This document shows, piece after piece, positions 17,346-26,386 of a stretch of 45,063 bases of DNA; positions within the stretch are counted from its first letter, which is position 1; the number at the start of each line of letters is the position of its first letter. The DNA comes from Saccharofermentans sp. (GTDB lineage: Bacteria; Bacillota; Clostridia; Saccharofermentanales; Saccharofermentanaceae), in assembly GCA_024695505.1 (NCBI GenBank), contig JAILIB010000020.1, positions 1 to 45,063 of the forward strand, in the 5' to 3' direction. Below the pieces are notes generated by a model. That model saw nothing but the letters and a program-made list of their open reading frames with translations. It did no database searches and was not told the origin of the DNA. Made by a program: the position numbers and the translations under genes.

Positions 17346-18809
17346 TTATCTTCTTCTGTAGGATCTTAAGATATCGTCCTTGATCTTCCAAAGCTTGGGT
17401 GACAAGTCGACATAATAGTTGTGAGGATTTTCGAATCTCTTGACGGAATCCCAGAGAGAGTCAAGTTCCTTAGTGCAGTATGCCCTGATCTCGCCGATCG
17501 TAGGCTTGTTGTAAACAAGCTGTCCGTCCTTGAAGATCTGGACCATGATCTCTCTCGTGGTGTAATTCTCGAGCACCTTGGACTTCCATGTGTTGTCAGG
17601 ATCGAAGATCTCATAAGGCTCTCCGTTAGGGATCTCCTCATCAGCGACCATGACGACGTCAGCCAAAGCCTTGCCGGTAGCATTATCATAGAATCTGACG
17701 ATCTTCTTGCTGCAGGGATTCGTGACCTTTCCGATGGAATCGGAGATCTTCATCTTCGGGATGATCGTTCCGTCTTCCGCCTCTACGGCAGAGATCTTGT
17801 AAACACCGCCGAAAACAGGCTCAGCCTTGGACGTGATAAGTCTTTCGCCTACGCCGAACGAATCGATGCATGCGCCCTGGCTGATGAGATCTCTGATGAG
17901 ATACTCGTCAAGAGCGTTGGAAACGGTGATCTTACAATCAGTAAGGCCCGCTTCGTCGAGCATCTTTCTCGCCTGCTGGGTCATGTAAGTAAGGTCTCCG
18001 GAGTCGATCCTGATTCCCTTGAGACGCTTGCCCATGGGCTCCAAGACTTCCTTAGCACACTTGATCGCATTCGGGATTCCTGAACGGAGTACGTCGTAGG
18101 TATCTACGAGCAGGAGAGCTCCATCCGGATATGCAAGTGAATATGCCTTGAATGCTTCAAACTCGTTGTCGAAGAGCATTACCCAGGAATGAGCCATCGT
18201 TCCGGAAAGCGGAATATCGAACTGCTGTCCGCAGATCGTGCAGGAAGTTCCTGCAGCGCCTGCGATATAGGCAGCTCTCGCGCCAAGAACGGAAGCATCA
18301 AATCCCTGTGCGCGGCGCGCACCGAATTCCATGACGGGCCTTCCTTCTGCAGCCCTTACGATCCTCGCGGTCTTTGTTGCGATCAGCGTCTGGTGGTTGA
18401 TCGTGCAAAGGAGAGCGGTCTCAAGGAGCTGAGCCTGAATGATAGGTCCTCTGACTTTGACAAGCGGTTCTTTCGGGAACACGACAGTTCCTTCCGGGAT
18501 AGACCATACGTCACAAGTGAACTTGAAATTTCTAAGGTAATCAATGAAGTCTTCCTTGAAATGATAGTTGTCCTTGAGGAAAGTAAGGTCATCTTCAGAG
18601 AACTTGAGTGAGGACAGATAATCAATAACCTGCTCCAATCCTGCCATGACGGCATATCCGCCGTTCTCAGGGATGTTTCTGAAGAACATGTCGAAGTAAA
18701 CGATCTTGTCCCTGTTGCCGCTGTTCAGATAACCGTTTGCCATGGTGAGCTCATAGAAGTCCGTGAGCATGCTCATGTTGGTTCTGTCGTTCCACATACC
18801 GTAGTCCAT
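17346..18809 (-). CDS. pncB: Nicotinate phosphoribosyltransferase
   Basis: A 487-residue enzyme of the NAD salvage pathway that makes nicotinate mononucleotide from nicotinate and PRPP, with ATP hydrolysis. It has the N-terminal MLTDFYELTMANGYL block, the central SGTMAHSWVMLFDNE containing the histidine expected to be phosphorylated, LLVDTYDVLRSGIPNA, and the phosphoribosyl-binding IRIDSGDL. The length fits the long Firmicutes form. The ATG at 18809 has GGAGG 7 bases upstream. It is 28 bases downstream of the SPFH gene and 13 bases upstream of the cyclophilin gene, which is consistent with one transcription unit. I see no functional link to its neighbours. Confidence 0.95.
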   Translation of the reverse strand: MDYGMWNDRTNMSMLTDFYELTMANGYLNSGNRDKIVYFDMFFRNIPENGGYAVMAGLEQVIDYLSSLKFSEDDLTFLKDNYHFKEDFIDYLRNFKFTCDVWSIPEGTVVFPKEPLVKVRGPIIQAQLLETALLCTINHQTLIATKTARIVRAAEGRPVMEFGARRAQGFDASVLGARAAYIAGAAGTSCTICGQQFDIPLSGTMAHSWVMLFDNEFEAFKAYSLAYPDGALLLVDTYDVLRSGIPNAIKCAKEVLEPMGKRLKGIRIDSGDLTYMTQQARKMLDEAGLTDCKITVSNALDEYLIRDLISQGACIDSFGVGERLITSKAEPVFGGVYKISAVEAEDGTIIPKMKISDSIGKVTNPCSKKIVRFYDNATGKALADVVMVADEEIPNGEPYEIFDPDNTWKSKVLENYTTREIMVQIFKDGQLVYNKPTIGEIRAYCTKELDSLWDSVKRFENPHNYYVDLSPKLWKIKDDILRSYRRR

Positions 18810-18837
18810 GTAAATACCTCCGCCGTGGTTGCTTATA

Positions 18838-19755
18838 TCAGGATTTTGCTATTTCCTTGATCGTGGTCGTGAGACCTGCGATGCCCTGAAGATCTGAAGG
18901 GATGATGATCTTTGTGGATGCACCCTGTCCAACCTTCTCCAATGCCTCGAGGCCCTTGATAGCGATGAGTCCGTCGTCTGCGCCGACGTCCTTTACCATC
19001 TGGAGACCCTTAGCGGTAGCTTCCTGGACTGCGAGGATAGCCTGAGCCTGACCTTCAGCCTCTCTGATGGCAGCCTGCTTCTTAGCCTCTGCTCTGAGGA
19101 TGGCGGCTTCCTTTTCACCTTCTGCTACTCTGATCGCAGATTCCTTTTCACCTTCTGCGATAAGGATCTTTTCTCTCTTTTCACGCTCAGCCTTCATCTG
19201 CTTCTCCATCGCTGCCTGGATCTCCTTAGGAGGGATGATGTTCTTGAGCTCAACGCGGTTGACCTTGATGCCCCAGGGGTCCGTTGCTTCGTCCAGGATC
19301 TCTCTCATCCTTGTGTTGATGATGTCACGTGAAGTGAGTGTCTGGTCGAGCTCGAGGTCACCGATGATGTTACGGAGCGTTGTAGCGGAGAGGTTCTCGA
19401 TAGCTACGATAGGACGCTCGATTCCGTATGTGTAGAGCTTAGGATCTACGATCTGATAGAAGAGGACCGTATCGATCTGCATCGTAACGTTATCCTTCGT
19501 GATAACGGCCTGCGGAGCGAAGTCAGCGACCTTCTCCTTGAGGGAGATCTTCTTTGCCACACGGTCAATGAAAGGGACCTTGAGGTGAAGACCCGTATCC
19601 CATGTCGTTCTGTATGTTCCGAGGCGCTCGATGATGAAAGTCGTTGCCTGCGGAACGATCTTGATGTTTGCGAGAATGAGAACAATAAACAAAACAGCGA
19701 CTATAACTCCGATGAATGCGCCGCCTGTTGATACTGCTGCGAATAACTTTTCCAT
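18838..19755 (-). CDS. SPFH/band-7 (stomatin-like) membrane protein
   Basis: A 305-residue member of the SPFH family that forms membrane-associated oligomers. One N-terminal membrane helix (about 12-30) is followed by the band-7 domain (about 30-190, with TTFIIERLGTYRTTWDTGLH) and a long Ala/Glu/Lys coiled coil (about 190-245) of repeated AEGEK-type heptads. A short C-terminal region with a glycine-rich patch ends it. The coiled coil and tail match the QmcA/slipin branch rather than flotillin. In many bacteria this gene pairs with nfeD, as here (16 bases apart). The pair is thought to organise membrane microdomains or membrane quality control. The ATG at 19755 has GGAGG 5 bases upstream. Confidence 0.93.
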   Translation of the reverse strand: MEKLFAAVSTGGAFIGVIVAVLFIVLILANIKIVPQATTFIIERLGTYRTTWDTGLHLKVPFIDRVAKKISLKEKVADFAPQAVITKDNVTMQIDTVLFYQIVDPKLYTYGIERPIVAIENLSATTLRNIIGDLELDQTLTSRDIINTRMREILDEATDPWGIKVNRVELKNIIPPKEIQAAMEKQMKAEREKREKILIAEGEKESAIRVAEGEKEAAILRAEAKKQAAIREAEGQAQAILAVQEATAKGLQMVKDVGADDGLIAIKGLEALEKVGQGASTKIIIPSDLQGIAGLTTTIKEIAKS

Positions 19756-19771
19756 ATTTACCTCCGGTTGT

Positions 19772-20206
19772 TTAAACGGGATCGACGATGAGCTTGACGC
19801 CCTCGATCGCCCTGATCTTTACTGTTGTGCCTTCTTCTATCGCGCCTTCTGATTTAGCGCTCCAGACCTGTCCTTCAACCTTAACCTGGCCTTTTCCTTC
19901 AACGGGATTGACGGGTACGATAACCACGCCCTCCATTCCGATGAGTCTGTCGGCATTGGTCCTCTGGACATTTGCCCTGCGGAGCGATTCAAGCTTAGGC
20001 CTGATCCAGATCATACAGATTAAGAAGGTAACGACAGACACAGCTGCCATTACGATGATCTGCAGGTTATGGGGTGCTCCGCACAGGTCCATGATCATTG
20101 CCACGAGCGCACCGGCCGCGAACCATACGGTCGCGAGAGCGGTTGTGGCGGCTTCAATAACGAGCATTACAACGAATACTATCAGCCAGATGATCCACCA
20201 TGACAT
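19772..20206 (-). CDS. NfeD-like membrane protein (short form)
   Basis: A 144-residue NfeD-like protein. Two or three closely spaced membrane helices occupy residues 1-70. An OB-fold C-terminal domain of about 65 residues follows, with the family phrases IGMEGVVIVPVNPVEGKGQV and VEGQVWSAKSE. This short version lacks the ClpP-like protease domain of long NfeD proteins. It typically interacts with the SPFH protein encoded next to it. The ATG at 20206 has GGAGG 9 bases upstream. It appears to be the first gene of the minus-strand series running to 7944. Confidence 0.92.
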   Translation of the reverse strand: MSWWIIWLIVFVVMLVIEAATTALATVWFAAGALVAMIMDLCGAPHNLQIIVMAAVSVVTFLICMIWIRPKLESLRRANVQRTNADRLIGMEGVVIVPVNPVEGKGQVKVEGQVWSAKSEGAIEEGTTVKIRAIEGVKLIVDPV

Positions 20207-20263
20207 AAATCTAATCCTCCCTTCAAAAACTCGCGCAGGTATTCCACGCCCACGCTAAAGATA

Positions 20264-20272
20264 ATTATATCA
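20264..20272 (-). promoter_or_regulatory. Extended -10 promoter upstream of nfeD
   Basis: The minus strand reads TGATATAAT here, an extended -10 (TGnTATAAT), about 57 bases upstream of the NfeD ATG. No convincing -35 box is present at 17 bases. It lies in the 80-base gap after truA, so it probably starts the nfeD-SPFH-pncB-cyclophilin unit. Confidence 0.5.
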
Positions 20273-20286
20273 CCTTAAAAATCTTT

Positions 20287-21066
20287 TTAGGAAAAAATCG
20301 GTTGCGGACGGGCGGAGGGCTCGTCGAAATAGACTTCTTCAAGAGTAAGGCCCTTTGCGGAAAGCGTCTTTCCGGCAAGGCTCCTGTCGCCCTTTTCTAT
20401 AATGTCCCTTATCTCATCTGCCTGGATCTTGCCCTGTCCCACGTAAAGAAGAGTACCTGCAATTATGCGTACCATGTTGTAAAGGAATGCTTCGCCTGAG
20501 ACTTCGATCTCTATCTGAAGGGGATCTTCTCCGGCGATCCTTACCGATGCTCCGTGAAGTCTTCTCACGTATGTCTTCTGGCTTCCGCCCGCTGCGCAGA
20601 AAGCACGGAAATCATGCTCTCCCGCAAAGGCTTCAGCAGCCTTTTTCATCGCTTCGACATCAGGCATTACGGGACAGTAATAAGCATATCTGTCCAGGAA
20701 GGGATCCCTTGTGGGCGAGACATAGATCCTGTAGATATATCTCTTCCCGTTGATCGAAAACCTGGCGGAAAAATCGTCCCTGACGTAGAATGCGCGCTTT
20801 ACCGCAACATCGTCCGGGAGCAGCGCGTTCATCGCGAGCGGGAACTTGTCTTCGGGAATGACAAACGGGACGTCGGCGTGACTTAAGTGGCACTTTGCGT
20901 GCACACCCGCGTCAGTCCTCGAACATCCCGTCAGTCTGATCTTTTCTTTATATAATTCTGCAAGCGCGCTCTCAAGCACATCCTGCACGGCTCTGCCGTT
21001 CTCCTGCGACTGGAATCCCGCGAATCCGGTTCCGTCAAACTCGGTTATGAAACAAAGCCTGGGCAT
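20287..21066 (-). CDS. truA: tRNA pseudouridine(38-40) synthase
   Basis: A 259-residue TruA, which converts uridines 38-40 of the tRNA anticodon stem to pseudouridine. The catalytic Asp52 lies in CSRTDAGVHA. The N-terminal EFDGTGFAGFQSQ and the C-terminal FLYNMVRIIAGTLLYVGQG blocks are typical, and the length is normal. In Firmicutes truA commonly follows ecfT. Here the ROK kinase gene is inserted between them, and truA begins 7 bases after its stop. The ribosome binding site is weak (GAAAAAGCG), so expression may rely on coupling. Confidence 0.96.
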   Translation of the reverse strand: MPRLCFITEFDGTGFAGFQSQENGRAVQDVLESALAELYKEKIRLTGCSRTDAGVHAKCHLSHADVPFVIPEDKFPLAMNALLPDDVAVKRAFYVRDDFSARFSINGKRYIYRIYVSPTRDPFLDRYAYYCPVMPDVEAMKKAAEAFAGEHDFRAFCAAGGSQKTYVRRLHGASVRIAGEDPLQIEIEVSGEAFLYNMVRIIAGTLLYVGQGKIQADEIRDIIEKGDRSLAGKTLSAKGLTLEEVYFDEPSARPQPIFS

Positions 21067-21073
21067 CGCTTTT

Positions 21074-22051
21074 TCAGATGCCGTTCATGCCGTCGTCCAC
21101 ACAGGACTTGCCCATCATGGCAGCACCGACGATTCCTGCGTCGTTGCCCATCTGTGCAAGCTCGATCCTCGTCTTCGGTACTCCGGGGCCGAAATAAGGT
21201 CTGCTCATCGTCTTTTCGCGCATGGGGATGAGGAGCGGGTCGCCTTCGTTGCATACGCCGCCGCCGACAACGAGGATCTCAGGCATGAAAGCGTTGATGG
21301 CATTTGCAAGTCCGTCAGCAAGATATGAAGTGTACATATCAACAACATCAGCTGCGACCTTGTCACCCTTCTTCAATGCCACGAAAGCGATCTGAGCATT
21401 CCACTCGCCAAACTCTTTATAAACTTCGTTAAGGAGCGACTCAGGGTTTGCCTCAGCAGCTTCCCTGGTCATCCTTGCAAGAGCTGTAGCTGAAGCATAT
21501 TGCTCAAAACAGCCCTTACGGCCGCATCCGCACTGGACACCGCCTGATACGAGAACGGTATGGCCGAATTCGGAGCCTGCCTGGTTAAATCCGGAATAGA
21601 TCCTGCCTCTGACGATAACGCCGGCACCTACGCCCGTTCCCAGAGTAATGGTTACGGATTCCTTTGTACCCTTGGCAGCACCTGCAACGGCCTCTGCCAT
21701 CGCAGCGCAGTTTGCATCGTTGTCGATATAGACCGGAAGGTCGATGACTTCCCTGATCAGTTTTCTCATGGGAGCATTATTGAACGGAAGATTGCTCGAA
21801 TAAACAAGAAGTCCGTCTTCATTGTCCGGTGTTCCCGGTGAACCGATACCGATAGCTTCGATATCCTTTACCTCAAGTCCCGCATCCTTTATCGCATCAG
21901 CTGCGAGAGTACCCATATCGTGGATGATATCCTCCATCGCACGATCCGCATTTGTCTTGATGGAAAGCTTATTGAGGAGCTTGCCCTCGCCGTCAACGAC
22001 ACCTGCCTTGATGTTAGTGCCGCCGAGGTCGATCCCGACGTAGTATGACAT
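21074..22051 (-). CDS. glcK: ROK-family glucokinase
   Basis: A 325-residue ROK kinase, most likely ATP-dependent glucokinase giving glucose 6-phosphate. The phosphate-binding GIDLGGTNIKAGVV opens the protein. The ROK signature region has the zinc-binding set VQCGCGRKGCFEQ preceded by the His of FGHTVLV, and the catalytic Asp is in the VYIDNDANCAA block. I placed the start at the ATG at 22051 because an AAGGGCGG-type site is about 9 bases upstream and the family N-terminus begins there. The ATG at 22084 would add 11 unconserved residues. It lies within the ecf-truA series, which is not its usual place. Glucose specificity is inferred from similarity to Firmicutes glucokinases. Confidence 0.88.
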   Translation of the reverse strand: MSYYVGIDLGGTNIKAGVVDGEGKLLNKLSIKTNADRAMEDIIHDMGTLAADAIKDAGLEVKDIEAIGIGSPGTPDNEDGLLVYSSNLPFNNAPMRKLIREVIDLPVYIDNDANCAAMAEAVAGAAKGTKESVTITLGTGVGAGVIVRGRIYSGFNQAGSEFGHTVLVSGGVQCGCGRKGCFEQYASATALARMTREAAEANPESLLNEVYKEFGEWNAQIAFVALKKGDKVAADVVDMYTSYLADGLANAINAFMPEILVVGGGVCNEGDPLLIPMREKTMSRPYFGPGVPKTRIELAQMGNDAGIVGAAMMGKSCVDDGMNGI

Positions 22052-22108
22052 GGCTGATAACCGCCCTTCCTTTGTTTTCAACACTGAAATTCTATCACAG
22101 GGGCATGT

Positions 22109-22918
22109 TTATCTCAAAGTCAAATCCATGACAACAAGGCCTGCCGCACATACGAACAGGAACATGCCGACGAGCAGATCCGTGGCGTTCAGCCTTAACG
22201 GGTTAAGCTTCGTTCTGCCATCGCCTCCCCTGTAGCATCTCGCGTCCATGGCCACAGCAAGTTCCTCTGCCCTTCTGAAACTGGAAACGAACAGCGGGAT
22301 TAGGACGGTTATGTAACCCTTTAACCTGTTGAGGAACGTACCCGTATCGTAGTCCGCGCCCCTGGATACCTGCGCTTTCATTATCTTGTCGGTCTCCTCG
22401 ATAAGAGTGGGGATGAACCTCAGTGCGATGGACATCATCATTGCCATTTCGTGGACCGGAACCTTGATGATCTTCAATGGAGAAAAAAGGCTTTCCAACG
22501 CATCGGATATCTTCAGCGGAGTCGTCGTCAGAGTGAGCATTATGCTTGTCGAAAGTATGAGAAATACCAGCCTTATAGCCATCAGGACCGCCCTGCTGAT
22601 GCCGTAATCGGTGACGGTGACGAACTTCCATTGGAAGACCGTGTTGCCCTGTCTGATCGTAATCAGGTTCAGTATCAGGATGAATAATGACAGCGGCAGC
22701 ACCGGTTTTACCGTCTTCCATATCACGGAAGGCCTGACCTTGCCCATGACCAGCTGAACTGCTATGACGCCTGCCAGGACTCCTATCGTCGCCGGCGTCT
22801 TTACGATGAATATGACCACCAGATAGACGAGATAAAGGATGGTCTTTATCCTGGGATCCGTCCTGTGAAGCAGCGAATCCGCTTTATAGTACCTGCCGAG
22901 GCTTATGTCACTTAACAT
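22109..22918 (-). CDS. ecfT: Energy-coupling factor transporter transmembrane subunit EcfT
   Basis: A 269-residue membrane subunit of the group II energy-coupling factor (ECF) vitamin transporters, which links the ATPase pair to interchangeable S components. It has four to six hydrophobic segments. The cytoplasmic coupling helices carry the Ala-Arg-Gly-type motifs, seen as KAQVSRGADYDTG and AVAMDARCYRGGDGRT. The N-terminal YYKADSLLHRTDPRIK phrase is typical. The ATG at 22918 overlaps the EcfA fusion gene by 11 bases. No S-component gene is in the window, as expected when many S proteins share one module. Confidence 0.94.
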   Translation of the reverse strand: MLSDISLGRYYKADSLLHRTDPRIKTILYLVYLVVIFIVKTPATIGVLAGVIAVQLVMGKVRPSVIWKTVKPVLPLSLFILILNLITIRQGNTVFQWKFVTVTDYGISRAVLMAIRLVFLILSTSIMLTLTTTPLKISDALESLFSPLKIIKVPVHEMAMMMSIALRFIPTLIEETDKIMKAQVSRGADYDTGTFLNRLKGYITVLIPLFVSSFRRAEELAVAMDARCYRGGDGRTKLNPLRLNATDLLVGMFLFVCAAGLVVMDLTLR

Positions 22919-24719
22919 CTTTAAGCCTCGCTTTCAGGACTGCCATGTAGACATGGCGCGCCTCTTCTTCGGGATCGAAGAGCGGCGTTCCGAAATCAAC
23001 ACCGGGCAATATCTTTCTGATATCTTCTTTGAGACTGTCGGCAAACTTCGTTATCTTAGGCAGGTCGATGCCGATCTGCGCGACCTTTTCTTTGTTTCCG
23101 AAAAGATCTTCAGGCGTTTCTGCCGCCTTGATCTCACCGTCCCTTATGCAGCAGATCCTGTCGCAGTACGCCGCTGCCTCATCCATATTGTGAGAGACCA
23201 GCACGATGGTCGTTCCTGATATTCTGAGGGACTTTATCAGCGCGAACATCTCTTCACGTCCCGCGGGATCCAGACCGCTTGCGGGCTCGTCGAGCACAAG
23301 GATCTTCGGTCTCATGGCGAGGACGCCAGCTATCGCCGCACGTCTCTTCTGACCTCCTGAAAGCTCGAACGGGTTTCTTCTCAAAACATCTTTGTCCAAT
23401 CCTACGGATCTTGCAGCCTTAACCGCCCTGTCTTTCTGTTCTTCGGCAGACAGGTCCATCTTCCTTAAGCCATAGCAGATGTCCTTATATACGGTCTCTT
23501 CAAAAAGCTGGTATTCGGGATATTGGAAAACAAGACCTACGGTCTGTCTGATCCTCTGAACGTCCTTTTTCCGCGAACAGTAAAGCGTGACGCCCTCTTC
23601 AGGATATATCTCGATCTCACCGGAAGCCGGCTTGATGATCGAATTCATGTGCGAGATCAACGTGGTCTTGCCGCAGCCTGATTCCCCGACGATCCCTAGA
23701 ATCTCGCCTTCGTACACGTCGAGATTAACGTTCTTGACGGCAAAAGATCTTCCTCCGTCGTACGAGCTGAAAAGGTCTTTGACGGACATGATCTTACGTT
23801 TTGCAGGTGCAGTTTCATCAGCTGCAGCATTCTCCTGAAGATCAGGATCTCCTTTAAGTGAAGGATCCGAGAGGATCTTCACCAGTTTTTCGCGAAGCCT
23901 CGCCCCACCCGTAAGATCTTCTTCCGTAAGGGTCTTCCCGGCAAGCCTTGCGATCTCATATGCAAATCTGAAACTGACAGGCCTTCTGAGTCCGTACTTT
24001 TCAAGGTCGGTTTCAGCGAATATCTTCGCAGGAGTTCCCTCGGCAGCTTTCGTTCCCTTGGATAAGATGATGATCTTTCCGCAGCGCATGGCTTCCGACA
24101 TGTCGTGCGTGATCGTGATTAGGGTAAGTCCCTTTTTCAGGCGCATGTCCTCGGCTATCGCAAGGAATTCGTCGCGGCTCCTCGGATCGAGCATCGCGGT
24201 TGCTTCGTCAAGGATGAGCACTTCAGGCCTCATCGCGAGCGCTCCCGCAATGGCAAGTTTCTGCTTCTGTCCGCCTGAAAGTCCTGATGCTTCGCGGAGC
24301 CTCAGCTCATATATTCCGACGTCCTTCATGGCCTGGTCGACTCTTTCCCTGAGTTCCGGAAGCTTTATTCCGAGGTTTTCAGGGCCAAATGCGACGTCTT
24401 CTTCGACTATGGTTCCTACTATCTGGTTGTCAGGATTCTGGAAAACGCACGCGCTCTTCTCCCTTATCTGCCAGAACAGGGAATCGTCAGAGGTGTCATT
24501 GCCGAAAACGACTATCCTTCCGGAATCCGGGACCTCTATGATGTCTATGAGCTTCGCAAGCGTTGATTTGCCTGATCCGTTTGCTCCGAGAATGGCCGTA
24601 TAAGATCCCTTTTCGATCTCAAGGCTTATGTTCTCGAGGGCAGGTTCGGCAGGCGCGGAAACGTCGGCTCCTTCTGAGCCGTAAGTGAACGTTACGTTCT
24701 GTACGGAAATCTTTTCCAC
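22908..24719 (-). CDS. Fused EcfA1-EcfA2 ATPase of the ECF transporter
   Basis: A 603-residue protein carrying two complete ABC ATPase domains. Domain 1 (about 1-245) has Walker A GANGSGKST, the Q-loop phrase VFQNPDNQIVGTIVEEDVAF typical of EcfA1, signature LSGGQKQK and Walker B LILDEATAMLD. Domain 2 (about 315-560) has Walker A GESGCGKTT, VFQYPEYQLFEETVYKD typical of EcfA2, LSGGQKRR and LVLDEPASGLD. A joining region of about 70 residues ends in an Ala/Glu/Asp-rich stretch. In most Firmicutes these are separate adjacent genes between rplQ and ecfT. The position is conserved here but the two are one gene. The start is GTG at 24719 with AAAGGATGA about 9 bases upstream. All catalytic motifs are intact, so both sites should work. 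Confidence 0.95.
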   Translation of the reverse strand: MEKISVQNVTFTYGSEGADVSAPAEPALENISLEIEKGSYTAILGANGSGKSTLAKLIDIIEVPDSGRIVVFGNDTSDDSLFWQIREKSACVFQNPDNQIVGTIVEEDVAFGPENLGIKLPELRERVDQAMKDVGIYELRLREASGLSGGQKQKLAIAGALAMRPEVLILDEATAMLDPRSRDEFLAIAEDMRLKKGLTLITITHDMSEAMRCGKIIILSKGTKAAEGTPAKIFAETDLEKYGLRRPVSFRFAYEIARLAGKTLTEEDLTGGARLREKLVKILSDPSLKGDPDLQENAAADETAPAKRKIMSVKDLFSSYDGGRSFAVKNVNLDVYEGEILGIVGESGCGKTTLISHMNSIIKPASGEIEIYPEEGVTLYCSRKKDVQRIRQTVGLVFQYPEYQLFEETVYKDICYGLRKMDLSAEEQKDRAVKAARSVGLDKDVLRRNPFELSGGQKRRAAIAGVLAMRPKILVLDEPASGLDPAGREEMFALIKSLRISGTTIVLVSHNMDEAAAYCDRICCIRDGEIKAAETPEDLFGNKEKVAQIGIDLPKITKFADSLKEDIRKILPGVDFGTPLFDPEEEARHVYMAVLKARLKDVK

Positions 24720-24761
24720 GCCTGTTCATCCTTTCGTAGTTCTTCGGTTAAGCAATATTAC

Positions 24762-24796
24762 AAAAAAATCGGGGGAGGTTAAAGAGCCTCCCCCGG
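24762..24796 (-). terminator. Rho-independent terminator after rplQ
   Basis: A 9-bp GC-rich perfect stem (CGGGGGAGG/CCTCCCCCG, 24770-24778 with 24787-24795) is followed on the minus strand by ATTTTTTT. It ends the ribosomal unit before the ecf genes. Confidence 0.92.
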
Positions 24797-24835
24797 ATTG
24801 ATTTTTCAATTAGCGGTATCCCGGCTTTGTGTAGA

Positions 24836-25357
24836 TTACACGAACTCGAGGATAGCCATCTCTGAACCGTCACCGCGTCTTGCGCCGATGCGGATGATCT
24901 TTGTATAGCCGCCTGTTCTGCCGACATACTTGGGAGCTATCTCATCGAACATCTTGTTGACGGGATTGATGATGTTGCCCTCGCTGTCATGGCTCTTATA
25001 AAGCCATTTGATCATCTGCTTGCGAGCTGCAAGGCGTGAAGGGCTGTCAACCTGAACGGTCTTTGTCTTAACTTCACGGTCTACAACTTCATACTTCTTG
25101 CCGGCCTTGGAAGTCTTGGTCTTGAGGACCTTCTTTCCCTTACCGTCGAGCTTAGCGGCAGAAACCGTGATCTCTTTTGTTGTATAGTTGTCCTTCTCTT
25201 TAACTGCAGAAGCAACAAGACCTTCAACGATGGCGCTGACTTCTTTAGCACGTGCAACGGTCGTCTCAAGTCTGCCGTTTATTACCAAATTAGTAACCTG
25301 ATTCTTCAGCATAGCAGCGCGCTGATCTGAAGGACGGCTGATTTTCCTGTTAGGCAT
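24836..25357 (-). CDS. rplQ: Ribosomal protein L17 with internal insertion
   Basis: A 173-residue large-subunit protein L17, at the end of the alpha operon. The N-terminal [16 protein letters not shown] and C-terminal [20 protein letters not shown] blocks are standard. Compared with the usual 115-130 residues it carries about 45 extra, Lys-rich residues near 57-103, between the two conserved halves. The insertion is in frame and lacks signs of a frameshift; longer L17 forms occur in Clostridia. The ribosome binding site AGGAGG precedes the ATG at 25357. A strong terminator follows. Confidence 0.96.
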   Translation of the reverse strand: MPNRKISRPSDQRAAMLKNQVTNLVINGRLETTVARAKEVSAIVEGLVASAVKEKDNYTTKEITVSAAKLDGKGKKVLKTKTSKAGKKYEVVDREVKTKTVQVDSPSRLAARKQMIKWLYKSHDSEGNIINPVNKMFDEIAPKYVGRTGGYTKIIRIGARRGDGSEMAILEFV

Positions 25358-25381
25358 CTTATTTTCCTCCTAAGATGTAAG

Positions 25382-26332
25382 TTATTCTTCCTGGTCCTTG
25401 AGGTGAAGACCCATTCCCTCGAGCTTCTCGATGATCTCTTCAAGAGACTTCTTTCCGAGGTTTCTTACCTTGATCATCTCATCCATCGTACGTGCAACAA
25501 GATCGCCGACAGTATTGATCTGTGCTCTCTTGAGGCAGTTGTAAGTACGGACGGAAAAATCGAGATCCTCAATAACGCCCGAAAGCTTGCTGTTGTGCTC
25601 ACCGGACTCTTCAATGCTCTTGAAGCTCAGTGCGGAATCAGTATCTGCAAGAGCCGTAAAGAACTTGAGGTGATCGATGAGGCAGTTAGCTGCAGAAGAC
25701 AGAGCCTCGTCAACCTCGATCGTTCCATCCGTCCAGACTTCGAGCGTAAGGCTGTCATAGTCTGTTCTGGCGCCTACACGGGTATTCTCAACCTTGTAGT
25801 TTGCCTTCTTGACGGGAGTAAAGATCGAATCGATCGGAATGAGGCCGATGACCTGCTTGTTGGGCTTGTTCTGTTCAGCGGTATTGTAGCCGCGTCCCTT
25901 GCTGAGTGTGAACTCCATGAATACGTCTTCTGCACCGTTGAGGTGAGCGATGACGTGATCGGGATTCATAATCTGGACGTCAGGTCCGTGTACGATGTCG
26001 CCTGCTGTAAGCGCGCCGGTCCTGCCCTTTGCAACGCTGATGCTGACGATATTTGACTCGTTGTGAAGCTTGGCGCGGATACCCTTGATGTTAAGGATGA
26101 TCTCGGTCATGTCTTCGATTATTCCCGGAACAGTGGAGAACTCATGCTTAATCTTATCGATTTTTATAGATGTAACTGCCGCACCGGAAAGCGACGAGAG
26201 AAGAACTCTGCGAAGCGAATTTCCGAGGGTTGTACCGAATCCGCGCTCGAGCGGGGCAATGGTATATTTGCCGTAAGACTTGTCGTCATTCGACTCAACG
26301 CACTTGATTGTCGGCTGGCTGATTTCCATCAT
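25382..26332 (-). CDS. rpoA: DNA-directed RNA polymerase subunit alpha
   Basis: A 316-residue alpha subunit that nucleates RNA polymerase assembly. The N-terminal dimerisation domain (about 1-230) includes PLERGFGTTLGNSLRRVLL. A linker leads to the C-terminal domain (about 245-316), with NCLKRAQINTVGDL and VRNLGKKSLEEI, which contacts UP elements and activators. Length and motifs are normal. The first of two tandem ATGs (26332) has AGGAGG 8 bases upstream. It lies between rpsD and rplQ as in other Firmicutes. Confidence 0.98.
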   Translation of the reverse strand: MMEISQPTIKCVESNDDKSYGKYTIAPLERGFGTTLGNSLRRVLLSSLSGAAVTSIKIDKIKHEFSTVPGIIEDMTEIILNIKGIRAKLHNESNIVSISVAKGRTGALTAGDIVHGPDVQIMNPDHVIAHLNGAEDVFMEFTLSKGRGYNTAEQNKPNKQVIGLIPIDSIFTPVKKANYKVENTRVGARTDYDSLTLEVWTDGTIEVDEALSSAANCLIDHLKFFTALADTDSALSFKSIEESGEHNSKLSGVIEDLDFSVRTYNCLKRAQINTVGDLVARTMDEMIKVRNLGKKSLEEIIEKLEGMGLHLKDQEE

Positions 26333-26386
26333 AATTAATCCTCCTGATAGTTTTTTGGGCCTGAATCTTCGGTTATATCCTAAGTA

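Noticed and set aside
25403..26056. A 217-codon plus-strand open frame
   Set aside because: Antisense to rpoA, whose identity is certain; the composition is that of a shadow frame.
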